Source: Desulfonema limicola
GTDB lineage: Bacteria; Desulfobacterota; Desulfobacteria; Desulfobacterales; Desulfosalsimonadaceae
Direction of reading: 5' to 3'
DNA length: 7,472 nt
Assembly: GCA_020722245.1 (NCBI GenBank)
Contig: DYLE01000118.1
Location: forward strand, 1 to 7,472
The notes beneath the pieces are model-generated. The model did no database searches. It saw only the letters and a list, made by a program, of their open reading frames with translations, and was not told where the DNA came from. Within the stretch, counting starts at the first letter, position 1. Each line of letters opens with the position of its first letter. A program made the translations under genes and the position numbers. Shown one piece after another: positions 1 to 5,611 of this stretch.

Positions 1-41
1 TTCACACCCGCTGGATTACACGACCTTGCCCGGCCGCACAT
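1..41 (-). CDS. Start of a probable SRAP-family (YedK/HMCES-like) protein, partial
   Basis: Reading leftward from the ATG at 41-39, the frame stays open to the window edge and gives MCGRARSCNPAGV. An N-terminal Met-Cys-Gly-Arg is the hallmark of the SRAP family (YedK in bacteria, HMCES in eukaryotes). In that family Cys2, exposed after removal of the initiator Met, forms a covalent thiazolidine link with abasic sites in single-stranded DNA. An AGAGAGGG purine stretch lies roughly a dozen bases upstream and could serve as a ribosome binding site. The gene would be divergent from mutY, which itself generates abasic sites, so the pairing makes biological sense. Only 13 codons are visible, so the call rests on the MCGR start alone. 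A nearby alternative ATG at 44-46 (minus strand) stops after nine codons. Confidence 0.45.
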   Translation of the reverse strand, partial: MCGRARSCNPAGV

Positions 42-67
42 TCATGACCGTCCCTCTCTCTTTGCTG

Positions 68-100
68 TTGTAAGTAACCTATCGATTGTTTTAAATAGGT
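68..100 (+). promoter_or_regulatory. Possible mutY promoter with overlapping dyad
   Basis: TTGTAA at 68-73 and TTAAAT at 91-96 are separated by 17 bases and each match the sigma-70 consensus at 4 of 6 positions. An inverted repeat, acctat (77-82) and ataggt (95-100) with a 12-base centre, overlaps the putative -10 and could be an operator between the divergent genes. Both signals are modest and could arise by chance in an AT-rich spacer. Confidence 0.3.
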
Positions 101-108
101 CCACCACC

Positions 109-140
109 GGGAGAAAAGGGGGAAGGGGGAAGACGGAGGG
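109..140 (+). other. G-rich polypurine tract in the mutY leader
   Basis: Positions 109-133 are purine only, and the tract continues to 140 with a single C. It has four G-runs: 109-111, 118-122, 125-129 and 138-140, with loops of 6, 2 and 8 bases. This nearly fits the usual intramolecular G-quadruplex pattern; the last loop is one base longer than the common limit. The final run, GGAGGG (135-140), is also the Shine-Dalgarno sequence for the leader ORF, so folding would mask it. Whether it folds is unknown. Confidence 0.35.
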
Positions 141-150
141 ACGATACGTG

Positions 151-207
151 ATGAGGCCATCTGCTCCCAATTGCCGCCAGATATTCCAGGATCAAGAATT
201 TGTATGA
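151..207 (+). CDS. Possible 18-codon leader ORF translationally coupled to mutY
   Basis: The ATG at 151 opens an 18-codon frame (MRPSAPNCRQIFQDQEFV) that ends in a TGA at 205-207. This stop overlaps the mutY ATG at 204 in an ATGA arrangement, typical of translational coupling by re-initiation. GGAGGG at 135-140 is the best ribosome binding site in the region. It lies 10 bases from this ATG and 7 from an in-frame GTG at 148. mutY itself has only AGGA at 188-191, 12 bases before its ATG. The peptide has no recognisable domain, so it is more likely a translation device than a functional protein. It may instead be fortuitous. Confidence 0.4.
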   Translation: MRPSAPNCRQIFQDQEFV

Positions 208-1349
208 GCCGCAAAACCCGGGAAAGACTTATTGCTTTTAACGAGGACCGGATCTGTCCCCAGGACATTTCCGCCCTTCGCAGGCGATTAAAGACCTGGT
301 ACCGGAAAAACCGTCGGGACCTTCCCTGGCGGGCGACATGCGACCCGTATCGCATATGGGTTTCGGAGGTCATGCTGCAGCAGACCCAGGTGGATACGGT
401 GATTCCCTATTATCAACGATTTATCAAGCGGTTTCCGACCCTGCAATGCCTGGCTGAGGCCGAGCTTCAAGAGGTGCTCAAGCTCTGGGAGGGATTGGGA
501 TACTATGCCCGGGCAAGGAACCTGCATCACGCGGCAAAATGGGTGGTGGAAAAGCACGGCGGCGAAGTCCCAAACCAGTGGGCGGCGTTTAATGCGCTTC
601 CCGGTGTGGGGGATTATATCGCTTCAGCCGTGCTGAGCATCGCCTTTCAAGAACCTTCGCCGGTGGTGGACGGCAATGTCAAACGGGTGCTCTCGCGTCT
701 GTTTGAAATCGACCTGCCGGTCAATTCATCCTCGTCCTACCGGATTTTCAAATCGACGGCCGCAAGGCTTCTGGATTCAAAGGACCCCGGCGGTTTCAAC
801 CAGGCGCTCATGGAACTGGGCGCCCTGGTCTGCAAACCCAAGAATCCGGACTGCGATGCCTGCCCCCTGAAGGACCGCTGCAAGGCCCGGCGAGCCCAGG
901 CTGTAAATGCCTATCCGAAGCGGTTTTCCCGGCGGGCTGTTCCTCAATTTCATCTGGCGGTGGGGGTGATCTTCAAAAACCGGCGGGTGCTGATCGTCCG
1001 GCGGCCGGACAATGGGCTGCTGGGCGGGCTGTGGGAGTTTCCGGGCGGAAGGGTCTCGCCCCAGGAGTCCCCTGAAGCTGCCTGTAGGCGGACGGTTCTT
1101 GAAACGGTCAACCTGAAGGTTGAGGTGTCCGCTCGTCTGACCCGGATTTATCACGCCTATACCCATTTTAAAATTTTTGCCGATGTATTTATCTGCAGAT
1201 ACGAATCCGGCAGGGTGAAGCTGAACGGGCCGGCGGAACATCGATGGGTGAGCGTCAAGGCCCTTTCCCGCTACCCCCTGCACAGGACCCAGCATAAATT
1301 TATTCACTTGCTGCCTTTAAAGGAGCCAAGCGATATAAGATCGGGCTGA
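204..1349 (+). CDS. mutY: A/G-specific adenine DNA glycosylase MutY
   Basis: MutY excises adenine mispaired with 8-oxoguanine or guanine in cytoplasmic DNA, as part of the GO base-excision repair system. From the ATG at 204 the protein has 381 residues, close to the usual size. The catalytic glutamate is E55 in SEVMLQQTQV. The helix-hairpin-helix is LPGVGDY (132-138), and the catalytic aspartate is D156 in VDGNVKR. The iron-sulfur loop is Cys210-X6-Cys217-X2-Cys220-X5-Cys226. Tyr138 after the hairpin matches the Geobacillus-type enzymes rather than the serine of E. coli. Residues about 250-370 form the NUDIX-like 8-oxoG recognition domain, with YTH (319-321) in place of the FSH loop. Its Nudix box is degenerate (RTVLET instead of REUXEE), as expected for a recognition domain that does not hydrolyse. 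A TTG at 171 would add 11 residues but has no Shine-Dalgarno. ATG 204 is preferred because it overlaps the leader ORF stop. Confidence 0.96.
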   Translation: MSRKTRERLIAFNEDRICPQDISALRRRLKTWYRKNRRDLPWRATCDPYRIWVSEVMLQQTQVDTVIPYYQRFIKRFPTLQCLAEAELQEVLKLWEGLGYYARARNLHHAAKWVVEKHGGEVPNQWAAFNALPGVGDYIASAVLSIAFQEPSPVVDGNVKRVLSRLFEIDLPVNSSSSYRIFKSTAARLLDSKDPGGFNQALMELGALVCKPKNPDCDACPLKDRCKARRAQAVNAYPKRFSRRAVPQFHLAVGVIFKNRRVLIVRRPDNGLLGGLWEFPGGRVSPQESPEAACRRTVLETVNLKVEVSARLTRIYHAYTHFKIFADVFICRYESGRVKLNGPAEHRWVSVKALSRYPLHRTQHKFIHLLPLKEPSDIRSG

Positions 1350-1371
1350 AGCAGGCTTCATTTATCTTTCT
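1347..1371 (+). terminator. Possible weak terminator at the mutY stop codon
   Basis: TGAAGC and GCTTCA (1347-1352 and 1355-1360) form a short hairpin that includes the mutY stop codon. It is followed by a T-rich stretch to about 1371. The stem is short and poor in GC, so it may work only weakly. Confidence 0.3.
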
Positions 1372-1571
1372 TCTATATGGAGAAGTCTTGTTTTTTTTGA
1401 ATAGGACGCGCAGGGTCAGGTATATGCGAAGTTTTCCCCTGATCGAGCTGTTGATTCAATGGGCGATGGAAATGACGTCAGGATTAAACATCGATGGGGG
1501 AGCGTCTCGGCTGTCGGCCGGATAGCCGTTGCGGGGGGCGCATCAAAAGCTCATGGGGTTTTTGAGGCAAT
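1350..1571. other. Spacer between convergent genes, with a mutY-like 20-base repeat
   Basis: No convincing gene was found here. A plus-strand frame without stops runs from 1405 to its TAA at 1573-1575 (56 codons), but it has no good start or ribosome binding site. Positions 1487-1506 match 1237-1256 inside mutY at 19 of 20 bases (aacatcgatgggNgagcgtc). Both copies read in the frame that gives HRW-x-SV. A GC-rich imperfect hairpin (cggct 1508-1512, agccg 1524-1528) lies just after the repeat. The stretch may be a decayed fragment of a NUDIX-type reading frame, or chance similarity. Confidence 0.4.
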
Positions 1572-2183
1572 CTAAAACCGATATTTCACGCCGGCTCCGA
1601 GGATGTTGGATCCCCGTACGACGCCTCCATAAAGTCCGCCCACCCCGGAGCGGTGATGGATGCGGGCGATAAAACTCCAGTGAACCTGCTTTGGCGGAGC
1701 GAGTTCCAGTTCATAAACCATGTAGTTGAGAAACCTTGAGGTATCTTCGGGCGATCGATCCTTTTCGATGGTGGGAATGGAGCTGGCATAGGAAACCCCC
1801 TCGCCAACCGCAAAACTGGTGCGGACGCGATGGTTCCAGGGAAACCTCAGCCAGCGCGCCAAAAGCAACAGGTTGCCTTCAAGGTGGTGCTGGTAGTTGA
1901 AGTGCTTGGCGACCTGCCCTTCGGCTTCAAGCGCCATTCGGTCCTTCCACCATCGCGTCAGTTCGCGGCTGCATGCCACGTCCAGCATATAAGCATGGTT
2001 GAAGTCAGCGCGCAGGCTGGGAATATCCGCAATCCCGCCATCCGTGCCGATGCCCCCATAGACCGTCACCGCCCACTTGCGTGCGGCCATGGATTTTTCA
2101 GTCTCCGTGTCAGCCGCAACAGCTGAACCCGGCCATGTGGCAACCGCCAACCAAAAACACATCAAGAGAAGGCTTCTACGCAT
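1572..2183 (-). CDS. PagL-like outer-membrane beta-barrel, possible lipid A 3-O-deacylase
   Basis: This 203-residue protein starts with a signal peptide: basic MRR, a hydrophobic core to about residue 17, and an AVA cleavage site after residue 23. It ends in YRF; a terminal phenylalanine is typical of outer-membrane barrels. Alternating strands, such as residues 38-45, 86-95 and 153-163, suit a small barrel. Near the C-terminus, RIHHRSGVGGLYGG (174-187) carries a His177-x-Ser179 pair, like the His-x-Ser of PagL. PagL removes the 3-O acyl chain of lipid A from the outer leaflet. However, the PagL catalytic glutamate, 14 residues after the histidine, falls on Gly191. Activity is therefore uncertain, and the protein may belong to a related barrel family of unknown function. 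It follows the arn genes on the same strand, 111 bases after arnD, but has its own promoter. The ribosome binding site is weak (GGGGAC). Confidence 0.68.
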   Translation of the reverse strand: MRRSLLLMCFWLAVATWPGSAVAADTETEKSMAARKWAVTVYGGIGTDGGIADIPSLRADFNHAYMLDVACSRELTRWWKDRMALEAEGQVAKHFNYQHHLEGNLLLLARWLRFPWNHRVRTSFAVGEGVSYASSIPTIEKDRSPEDTSRFLNYMVYELELAPPKQVHWSFIARIHHRSGVGGLYGGVVRGSNILGAGVKYRF

Positions 2184-2217
2184 GTGTCCCCGCTTGTTTG
2201 AGTGTAAGTTTTTGGAG

Positions 2218-2247
2218 CATATACCTTCCGCACACCCCTTCTGTCAA
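2218..2247 (-). promoter_or_regulatory. Sigma-70-like promoter of the PagL-like gene
   Basis: On the minus strand a perfect TTGACA (2247-2242) is followed, after 18 bases, by TATATG (2223-2218), which matches the -10 consensus at 4 of 6 positions. Transcription would start near 2210 and leave a leader of roughly 25-30 bases before the ATG at 2183. This suggests the gene can be expressed independently of the arn genes upstream. Confidence 0.55.
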
Positions 2248-2294
2248 TAGATTTGGTGCATCATCGCTGTTTTTATTTTAAAATACAATTGGCG

Positions 2295-3191
2295 CTATTT
2301 CTGCTGTTTGCCTTCCTGATAGGCAAGAAGTCCATCCCGGCCGGGGATTTCTTTCATGCAAACGGCGGCCTCGGGGATCTGATTCTGGTCTTTTAAAAGA
2401 AGGCCCAGAGGTATAACGGATATCCCCCGTTTTTCGCATTGAGTAAGAAACGCATCAAACATATGCCGGCAGGTAATTCCTTCCACCTCGGCGTGAACAG
2501 TCAGCACGTTGAGCTTGCCGGGTTTGATCAGCGAAAAAAGATGGTCATTGTAGTTTTGCCTGGTGATTCGGTTTCTGCCGATGATTTCATCATAGGTGGG
2601 GAGGGTCACCGGAATCTGGGGGCAGGAAAGGGGGTGGCCCTCCACCACGGGATAGAAAATATAGCTTCCCCGGCAGTCGCTGTTGTAGATAAAGGAAAAC
2701 AGTTCCTTTTGTTTTAAAACAGAATCGTTGCACACCCATCCGGGAGCGGCGGAACAGACCGGCGGTTCGCCGGTGATCTTCTCCAGCATATGATAGCCGA
2801 CGGCTATCTCCTGATGGATCTGTCTTTCGTTCATGCGAAGGATATGCCGCTGCCAGCGGTGGTGGTCCCAGGCATGAAGTCCTGTTTCATGGCCTTCGGC
2901 CGCCACCGCGCGGATTATCTCCCCTGCCTTTTTCCCGATGACCGGGCCGGGCCAGAACGTCCCCCGCAGAAGGATGTCCCAGCCGTAAAGCCCCGGCGCG
3001 TTGGACCGAAACATTTTTTTGAAAAAGGCCGGCCTCAAAAGCCGCCACACATGGCGCCCCATGTTATCCGGTCCCACGGAAAAAAAGAAGGACGCGGCAA
3101 GGCCATGGTCATCCAAAATTTTTTGAAGATGGGGAACGCCGATTCTTGTCCCTCGATAGGTATCAACATCGACTCTGAGACCAAGCTTCAT
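2295..3191 (-). CDS. arnD: 4-deoxy-4-formamido-L-arabinose-phosphoundecaprenol deformylase ArnD
   Basis: ArnD removes the formyl group from undecaprenyl-phosphate-Ara4FN at the inner membrane, producing the lipid-linked L-Ara4N that later decorates lipid A. The protein has 298 residues, against 296 in E. coli, and is collinear with it. It is a NodB-type polysaccharide deacetylase: the metal and base motif is RVDVDTYRGTR (D8 and D10). The metal histidines are in HAWDHH (H106 and H110), and the C-terminal active-site motif is TVHAEVEG (H233). Family signatures FFSVGPDNMGRH (36-47) and YNSDCRG (169-175) are intact. No signal peptide is seen. AAGGA lies 8 bases before the ATG at 3191, a good ribosome binding site. 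The gene is on the same strand as arnB-C-A but is cut off from arnA by a 383-base spacer, so it may depend on read-through or on its own promoter. No strong terminator follows. Confidence 0.95.
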   Translation of the reverse strand: MKLGLRVDVDTYRGTRIGVPHLQKILDDHGLAASFFFSVGPDNMGRHVWRLLRPAFFKKMFRSNAPGLYGWDILLRGTFWPGPVIGKKAGEIIRAVAAEGHETGLHAWDHHRWQRHILRMNERQIHQEIAVGYHMLEKITGEPPVCSAAPGWVCNDSVLKQKELFSFIYNSDCRGSYIFYPVVEGHPLSCPQIPVTLPTYDEIIGRNRITRQNYNDHLFSLIKPGKLNVLTVHAEVEGITCRHMFDAFLTQCEKRGISVIPLGLLLKDQNQIPEAAVCMKEIPGRDGLLAYQEGKQQK

Positions 3192-3243
3192 AATCGCTTT
3201 CCTTCAGGGATATTTTTGGCAGGTAGTCAAATTTGATGGAATA

Positions 3244-3280
3244 GTAAAAAGCTATCTATCCCGCTATGCGGTATTTTTAC
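3244..3280. promoter_or_regulatory. Imperfect dyad upstream of arnD
   Basis: Outer arms gtaaaaa (3244-3250) and tttttac (3274-3280) enclose a small perfect hairpin, ccgc-tat-gcgg (3261-3271). The structure is in the untranslated leader 53-89 bases before the arnD start. It could be an operator or an RNA hairpin. It has no U-run suited to termination in the arn direction, and no clear promoter hexamers were found around it. Confidence 0.25.
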
Positions 3281-3287
3281 AGTAAGT

Positions 3288-3418
3288 AACTTAGGGATTT
3301 TTTTTAAATATTTTTACCACAGAGGGCACAGAGAAAATAAATGAAAAAATTTTTTTCGGTGTCCTCTGGGATCTCTGTGGTTAACTCCTTCATTTTTCGA
3401 ATTTGAAAAACCTAAGTT
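3288..3418. repeat. CACAGAG-type inverted-repeat element
   Basis: Outer arms aacttagg (3288-3295) and cctaagtt (3411-3418) flank inner arms accacagag (3316-3324) and ctctgtggt (3373-3381). The inner arms extend imperfectly through cacagag at 3327-3333 and ctctggga at 3364-3371. The centre is an A-run followed by a T-run (3344-3356). This roughly 131-base nested palindrome has no coding capacity and looks like a small non-autonomous interspersed repeat. CACAGAG-type intergenic repeats are familiar to me from deltaproteobacterial genomes, but a family assignment cannot be made here. No target-site duplication was recognised. Confidence 0.55.
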
Positions 3419-3430
3419 CCCTGGAAGTCC

Positions 3431-3540
3431 GAACTGTTCGCTTCGTGAGTCTTTCGGGGCGCGGTTCGCATTGAATGCGAAATTGCAAGAACTCGGCGCA
3501 GGCGCCTCAAACAGCTTGCAATTTTTAACGCATGCAACGC
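3431..3540. repeat. Cluster of palindromic (REP-like) hairpins after arnA
   Basis: Three nested or adjacent inverted repeats are visible. One is gaac (3431-3434) with gttc (3464-3467). The second is ttcgcatt (3465-3472) with aatgcgaa (3474-3481), perfect around one base. The third is aattgcaag (3481-3489) with cttgcaatt (3515-3523), extended by atgcg (3475-3479) and cgcat (3529-3533). Inside the last stem is ggcgc-ag-gcgcc (3495-3506). The block begins 35 bases past the arnA stop and could stabilise or end the arnBCA transcript, although no clear U-run follows in that direction. It may be a palindromic repeat inserted between arnA and arnD. Confidence 0.5.
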
Positions 3541-3574
3541 AAACCCCTTATTTCCCTGAAAGCCTCAATCTCGC

Positions 3575-5611
3575 TCACAGTCGACTTTTTACGGATGCAT
3601 CCAATTTATTCATACTCTCATTTTTTTCGGCCAGTTCACCCATGGTCTGCCGAAGAAAAAAGTCAAGGGTTTGTTCAACGGACTCCTGCAGGGGCACGAC
3701 CGGCTTCCAGCCCAATAAACGCCGAGCGTTTTCGATTTTGGGCTTTCGATGCAGAACATCCTGATAGCCTGCGCCGTAGAAGGTTTGGCTCTCCATCTCA
3801 TGCATGCCCGCAAAAGGCGGAAAGTAGCTGCGAAGCGGGTGGCGGTCAAAGGCCTCCACCAGCATTTGGGCCAATTCCTTGATGCTGGCCTCGTTGTCGG
3901 GATTGCCGATATTGATGATCCGGCCGTCGCACCGCCCGTTTGGGTTTTCAATAATCCGGTAAAGGCACTCCACGCCGTCGGAGATGTCGGTAAAACACCG
4001 TTTTTGAGCGCCGCCGTCCACCAATTGAATGGGCGTACCCTCCACCAGGTTTAAGATCAACTGGGTGATGGCCCGGGAGCTTCCGATCCGCGCCGATGAG
4101 AGGCTGTCAAGCCGCGGTCCGATCCAGTTAAAGGGCCGAAACAGGGTGAATTGCAATCCCTTGGTCTGCCCGTAGGCGTAGATCACCCGGTCGAGGAGCT
4201 GCTTGCTGCAGGAATAGATCCAGCGTTGTTTGTTGATCGGGCCCAATATCAGGTTCGATGTTTCCTCATCAAAGCCCTCGTCCCCGCACATGCCGTATAC
4301 CTCGGAGGTGGAGGGGAATACTATGCGCTTATTATATTTGGCGCAGTAACGAACGATCCGGAGGTTTTCTTCAAAATCCAGTTCAAAAACAGCCAGGGGA
4401 TTGCGGGTGTATTCCGCCGGGGTGGCGATGGCCACCAGGGGAAGGATGATGTCGCATTTTTTGATGTGATACTCGATCCATTCCCGGTGTATGGCGATGT
4501 CCCCTTCGTGAAAGGTAAACCCCGGTTTTCCGATAAACCGGCCGATGCTGTCCGAGTGGATGTCCATTCCATGCACCTCGTAATTGCCGCCGGCCAGCAG
4601 CCTTTCGGTTAAGGCGTTTCCGATAAAGCCGTTAATCCCGAGTATCAGCACCTGTTTTTTTCTTTTTTGTTCAAGCGCGGCGCTTGCGCAGGGCCCGAAT
4701 CTCATGCCTTCGGTCAGGTGAAGGTCTTCGGCGAGTTGTTCGCCGGTGACCTCGACCCCGGATTCCGCCTGGCCGCGATCCACCTGAACCGCGCCGCTGC
4801 CGCAGGCGATGGTTAAAGGACAGGTGGACAGGATGCTCCCCGGCAAAGCGTTTTTTTTGGCAAGAGGAATGCCGGTCAACCGCCAGAACAGAACCTTTCG
4901 GCTCCCGGCATAGGAAAAAGCGCCCGGATAAGGTTTGGTCACGGCTCTTACCAGGTTGCACACCGCCTCGGCGGACTGGTTCCAGTTGATCTCCCCGTCT
5001 TTGGGCCGCCGTCCGCCGAAGTATGAGGACTTGGAGGCATCCTGGGGGGTGCGGGGCGCTTGTCCGGATTTGAGAAGGGGCAGGGTTTTGTCCAGCAGTT
5101 CGGCGGCGGCGGTCGTGAGCTTCTGATGCAGGGTAAACGCCGTGTCTTCCGGGGCGATCCCCACCTTTTTTTGGCCTACAATGTCGCCGTCATCAGGCGC
5201 TTCGGTCATGTAATGGAGGGTGACGCCGGTCTCCTTTTCGCCGTTTATGAGAACCCAGTTCACCGGACACCTCCCGCGATAGGCCGGCAACAGCGATCCG
5301 TGCAGGTTCAGAGCGCCCCGGGGCGGAATGCCGAGGATCTCCGGCGAGAGCATCCGCCGGTAATAAAACGAGAAGATGATCTCCGGCGCAAGGGAGCGGA
5401 TCTTATTCACCCACAGGGAATGGTTGACATCCTCGGGCGCGAATACCGGTATTTTTCTTTCAGCCGCCAGTTCCGCCACCGAGTCAAACCAGACGGCCTC
5501 AGCCGGGTTGTCTGCATGGGTAAACACCGCGGCAATATCAAATCCATGCCGTAAAAGCGCCCGAAGCCCTTCGCAGCCGATGTTATGATAGGCAAAAACC
5601 ACTGCTTTCAT
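3575..5611 (-). CDS. arnA: Bifunctional UDP-glucuronate decarboxylase / UDP-Ara4N formyltransferase ArnA
   Basis: ArnA is a cytosolic enzyme with two active sites. The C-terminal domain oxidatively decarboxylates UDP-glucuronate to the UDP-4-keto-pentose with NAD+. The N-terminal domain formylates UDP-L-Ara4N using 10-formyltetrahydrofolate. From the ATG at 5611 the protein has 678 residues, against 660 in E. coli. The formyltransferase domain (1 to about 300) keeps N102 and H104 in NLHGSLLP, and D140. The dehydrogenase domain (about 318-655) has the NAD motif GxxGxxG at 325-331, S436 and E437 in STSEVYG, Y466 and K470 of YxxxK, and R622 in HRKP. All catalytic residues known from E. coli are present, so both activities are expected. 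The last ~20 residues extend past the E. coli end and are charged. The frame is open to 5677, but the homologous start MKAVVFAYHN at 5611 has GAGAGG 6 bases upstream. It overlaps the end of arnC by 29 bases. Confidence 0.97.
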   Translation of the reverse strand: MKAVVFAYHNIGCEGLRALLRHGFDIAAVFTHADNPAEAVWFDSVAELAAERKIPVFAPEDVNHSLWVNKIRSLAPEIIFSFYYRRMLSPEILGIPPRGALNLHGSLLPAYRGRCPVNWVLINGEKETGVTLHYMTEAPDDGDIVGQKKVGIAPEDTAFTLHQKLTTAAAELLDKTLPLLKSGQAPRTPQDASKSSYFGGRRPKDGEINWNQSAEAVCNLVRAVTKPYPGAFSYAGSRKVLFWRLTGIPLAKKNALPGSILSTCPLTIACGSGAVQVDRGQAESGVEVTGEQLAEDLHLTEGMRFGPCASAALEQKRKKQVLILGINGFIGNALTERLLAGGNYEVHGMDIHSDSIGRFIGKPGFTFHEGDIAIHREWIEYHIKKCDIILPLVAIATPAEYTRNPLAVFELDFEENLRIVRYCAKYNKRIVFPSTSEVYGMCGDEGFDEETSNLILGPINKQRWIYSCSKQLLDRVIYAYGQTKGLQFTLFRPFNWIGPRLDSLSSARIGSSRAITQLILNLVEGTPIQLVDGGAQKRCFTDISDGVECLYRIIENPNGRCDGRIINIGNPDNEASIKELAQMLVEAFDRHPLRSYFPPFAGMHEMESQTFYGAGYQDVLHRKPKIENARRLLGWKPVVPLQESVEQTLDFFLRQTMGELAEKNESMNKLDASVKSRL

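Noticed and set aside
171..203. TTG start for MutY at 171
   Set aside because: No Shine-Dalgarno precedes it and the extra 11 residues lack family character. It cannot be excluded entirely.
280..301. MutY Nudix-like domain as a separate active hydrolase (box at residues 281-301 of the protein)
   Set aside because: The box lacks the REUXEE glutamates and the domain is fused to a complete glycosylase, as in all MutY proteins.
2..373. Minus-strand open frame of 123 codons across the mutY leader and 5' end
   Set aside because: It is antisense to mutY, has no recognisable domain and conflicts with the MCGR start at 41, which fits a known family.
1508..1528. GC-rich hairpin after the PagL-like gene as a terminator
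   Set aside because: No U-run follows on the minus strand, so it does not fit an intrinsic terminator.
2274..2285. Perfect palindrome tattttaaaata between arnD and the PagL-like gene
   Set aside because: It is purely A/T, so too weak for a terminator, and too far from the promoter to be a clear UP element.
2790..3236. Plus-strand open frame of 148 codons opposite arnD
   Set aside because: It is antisense to ArnD catalytic motifs and its composition is that of a shadow frame.
4151..4612. Plus-strand open frame of 153 codons inside arnA
   Set aside because: It is the complement of the well-conserved decarboxylase domain; long antisense frames are expected at this base composition.
5060..5554. 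Plus-strand open frame of 164 codons inside arnA
   Set aside because: It is the shadow of the formyltransferase domain and shows no domain of its own.
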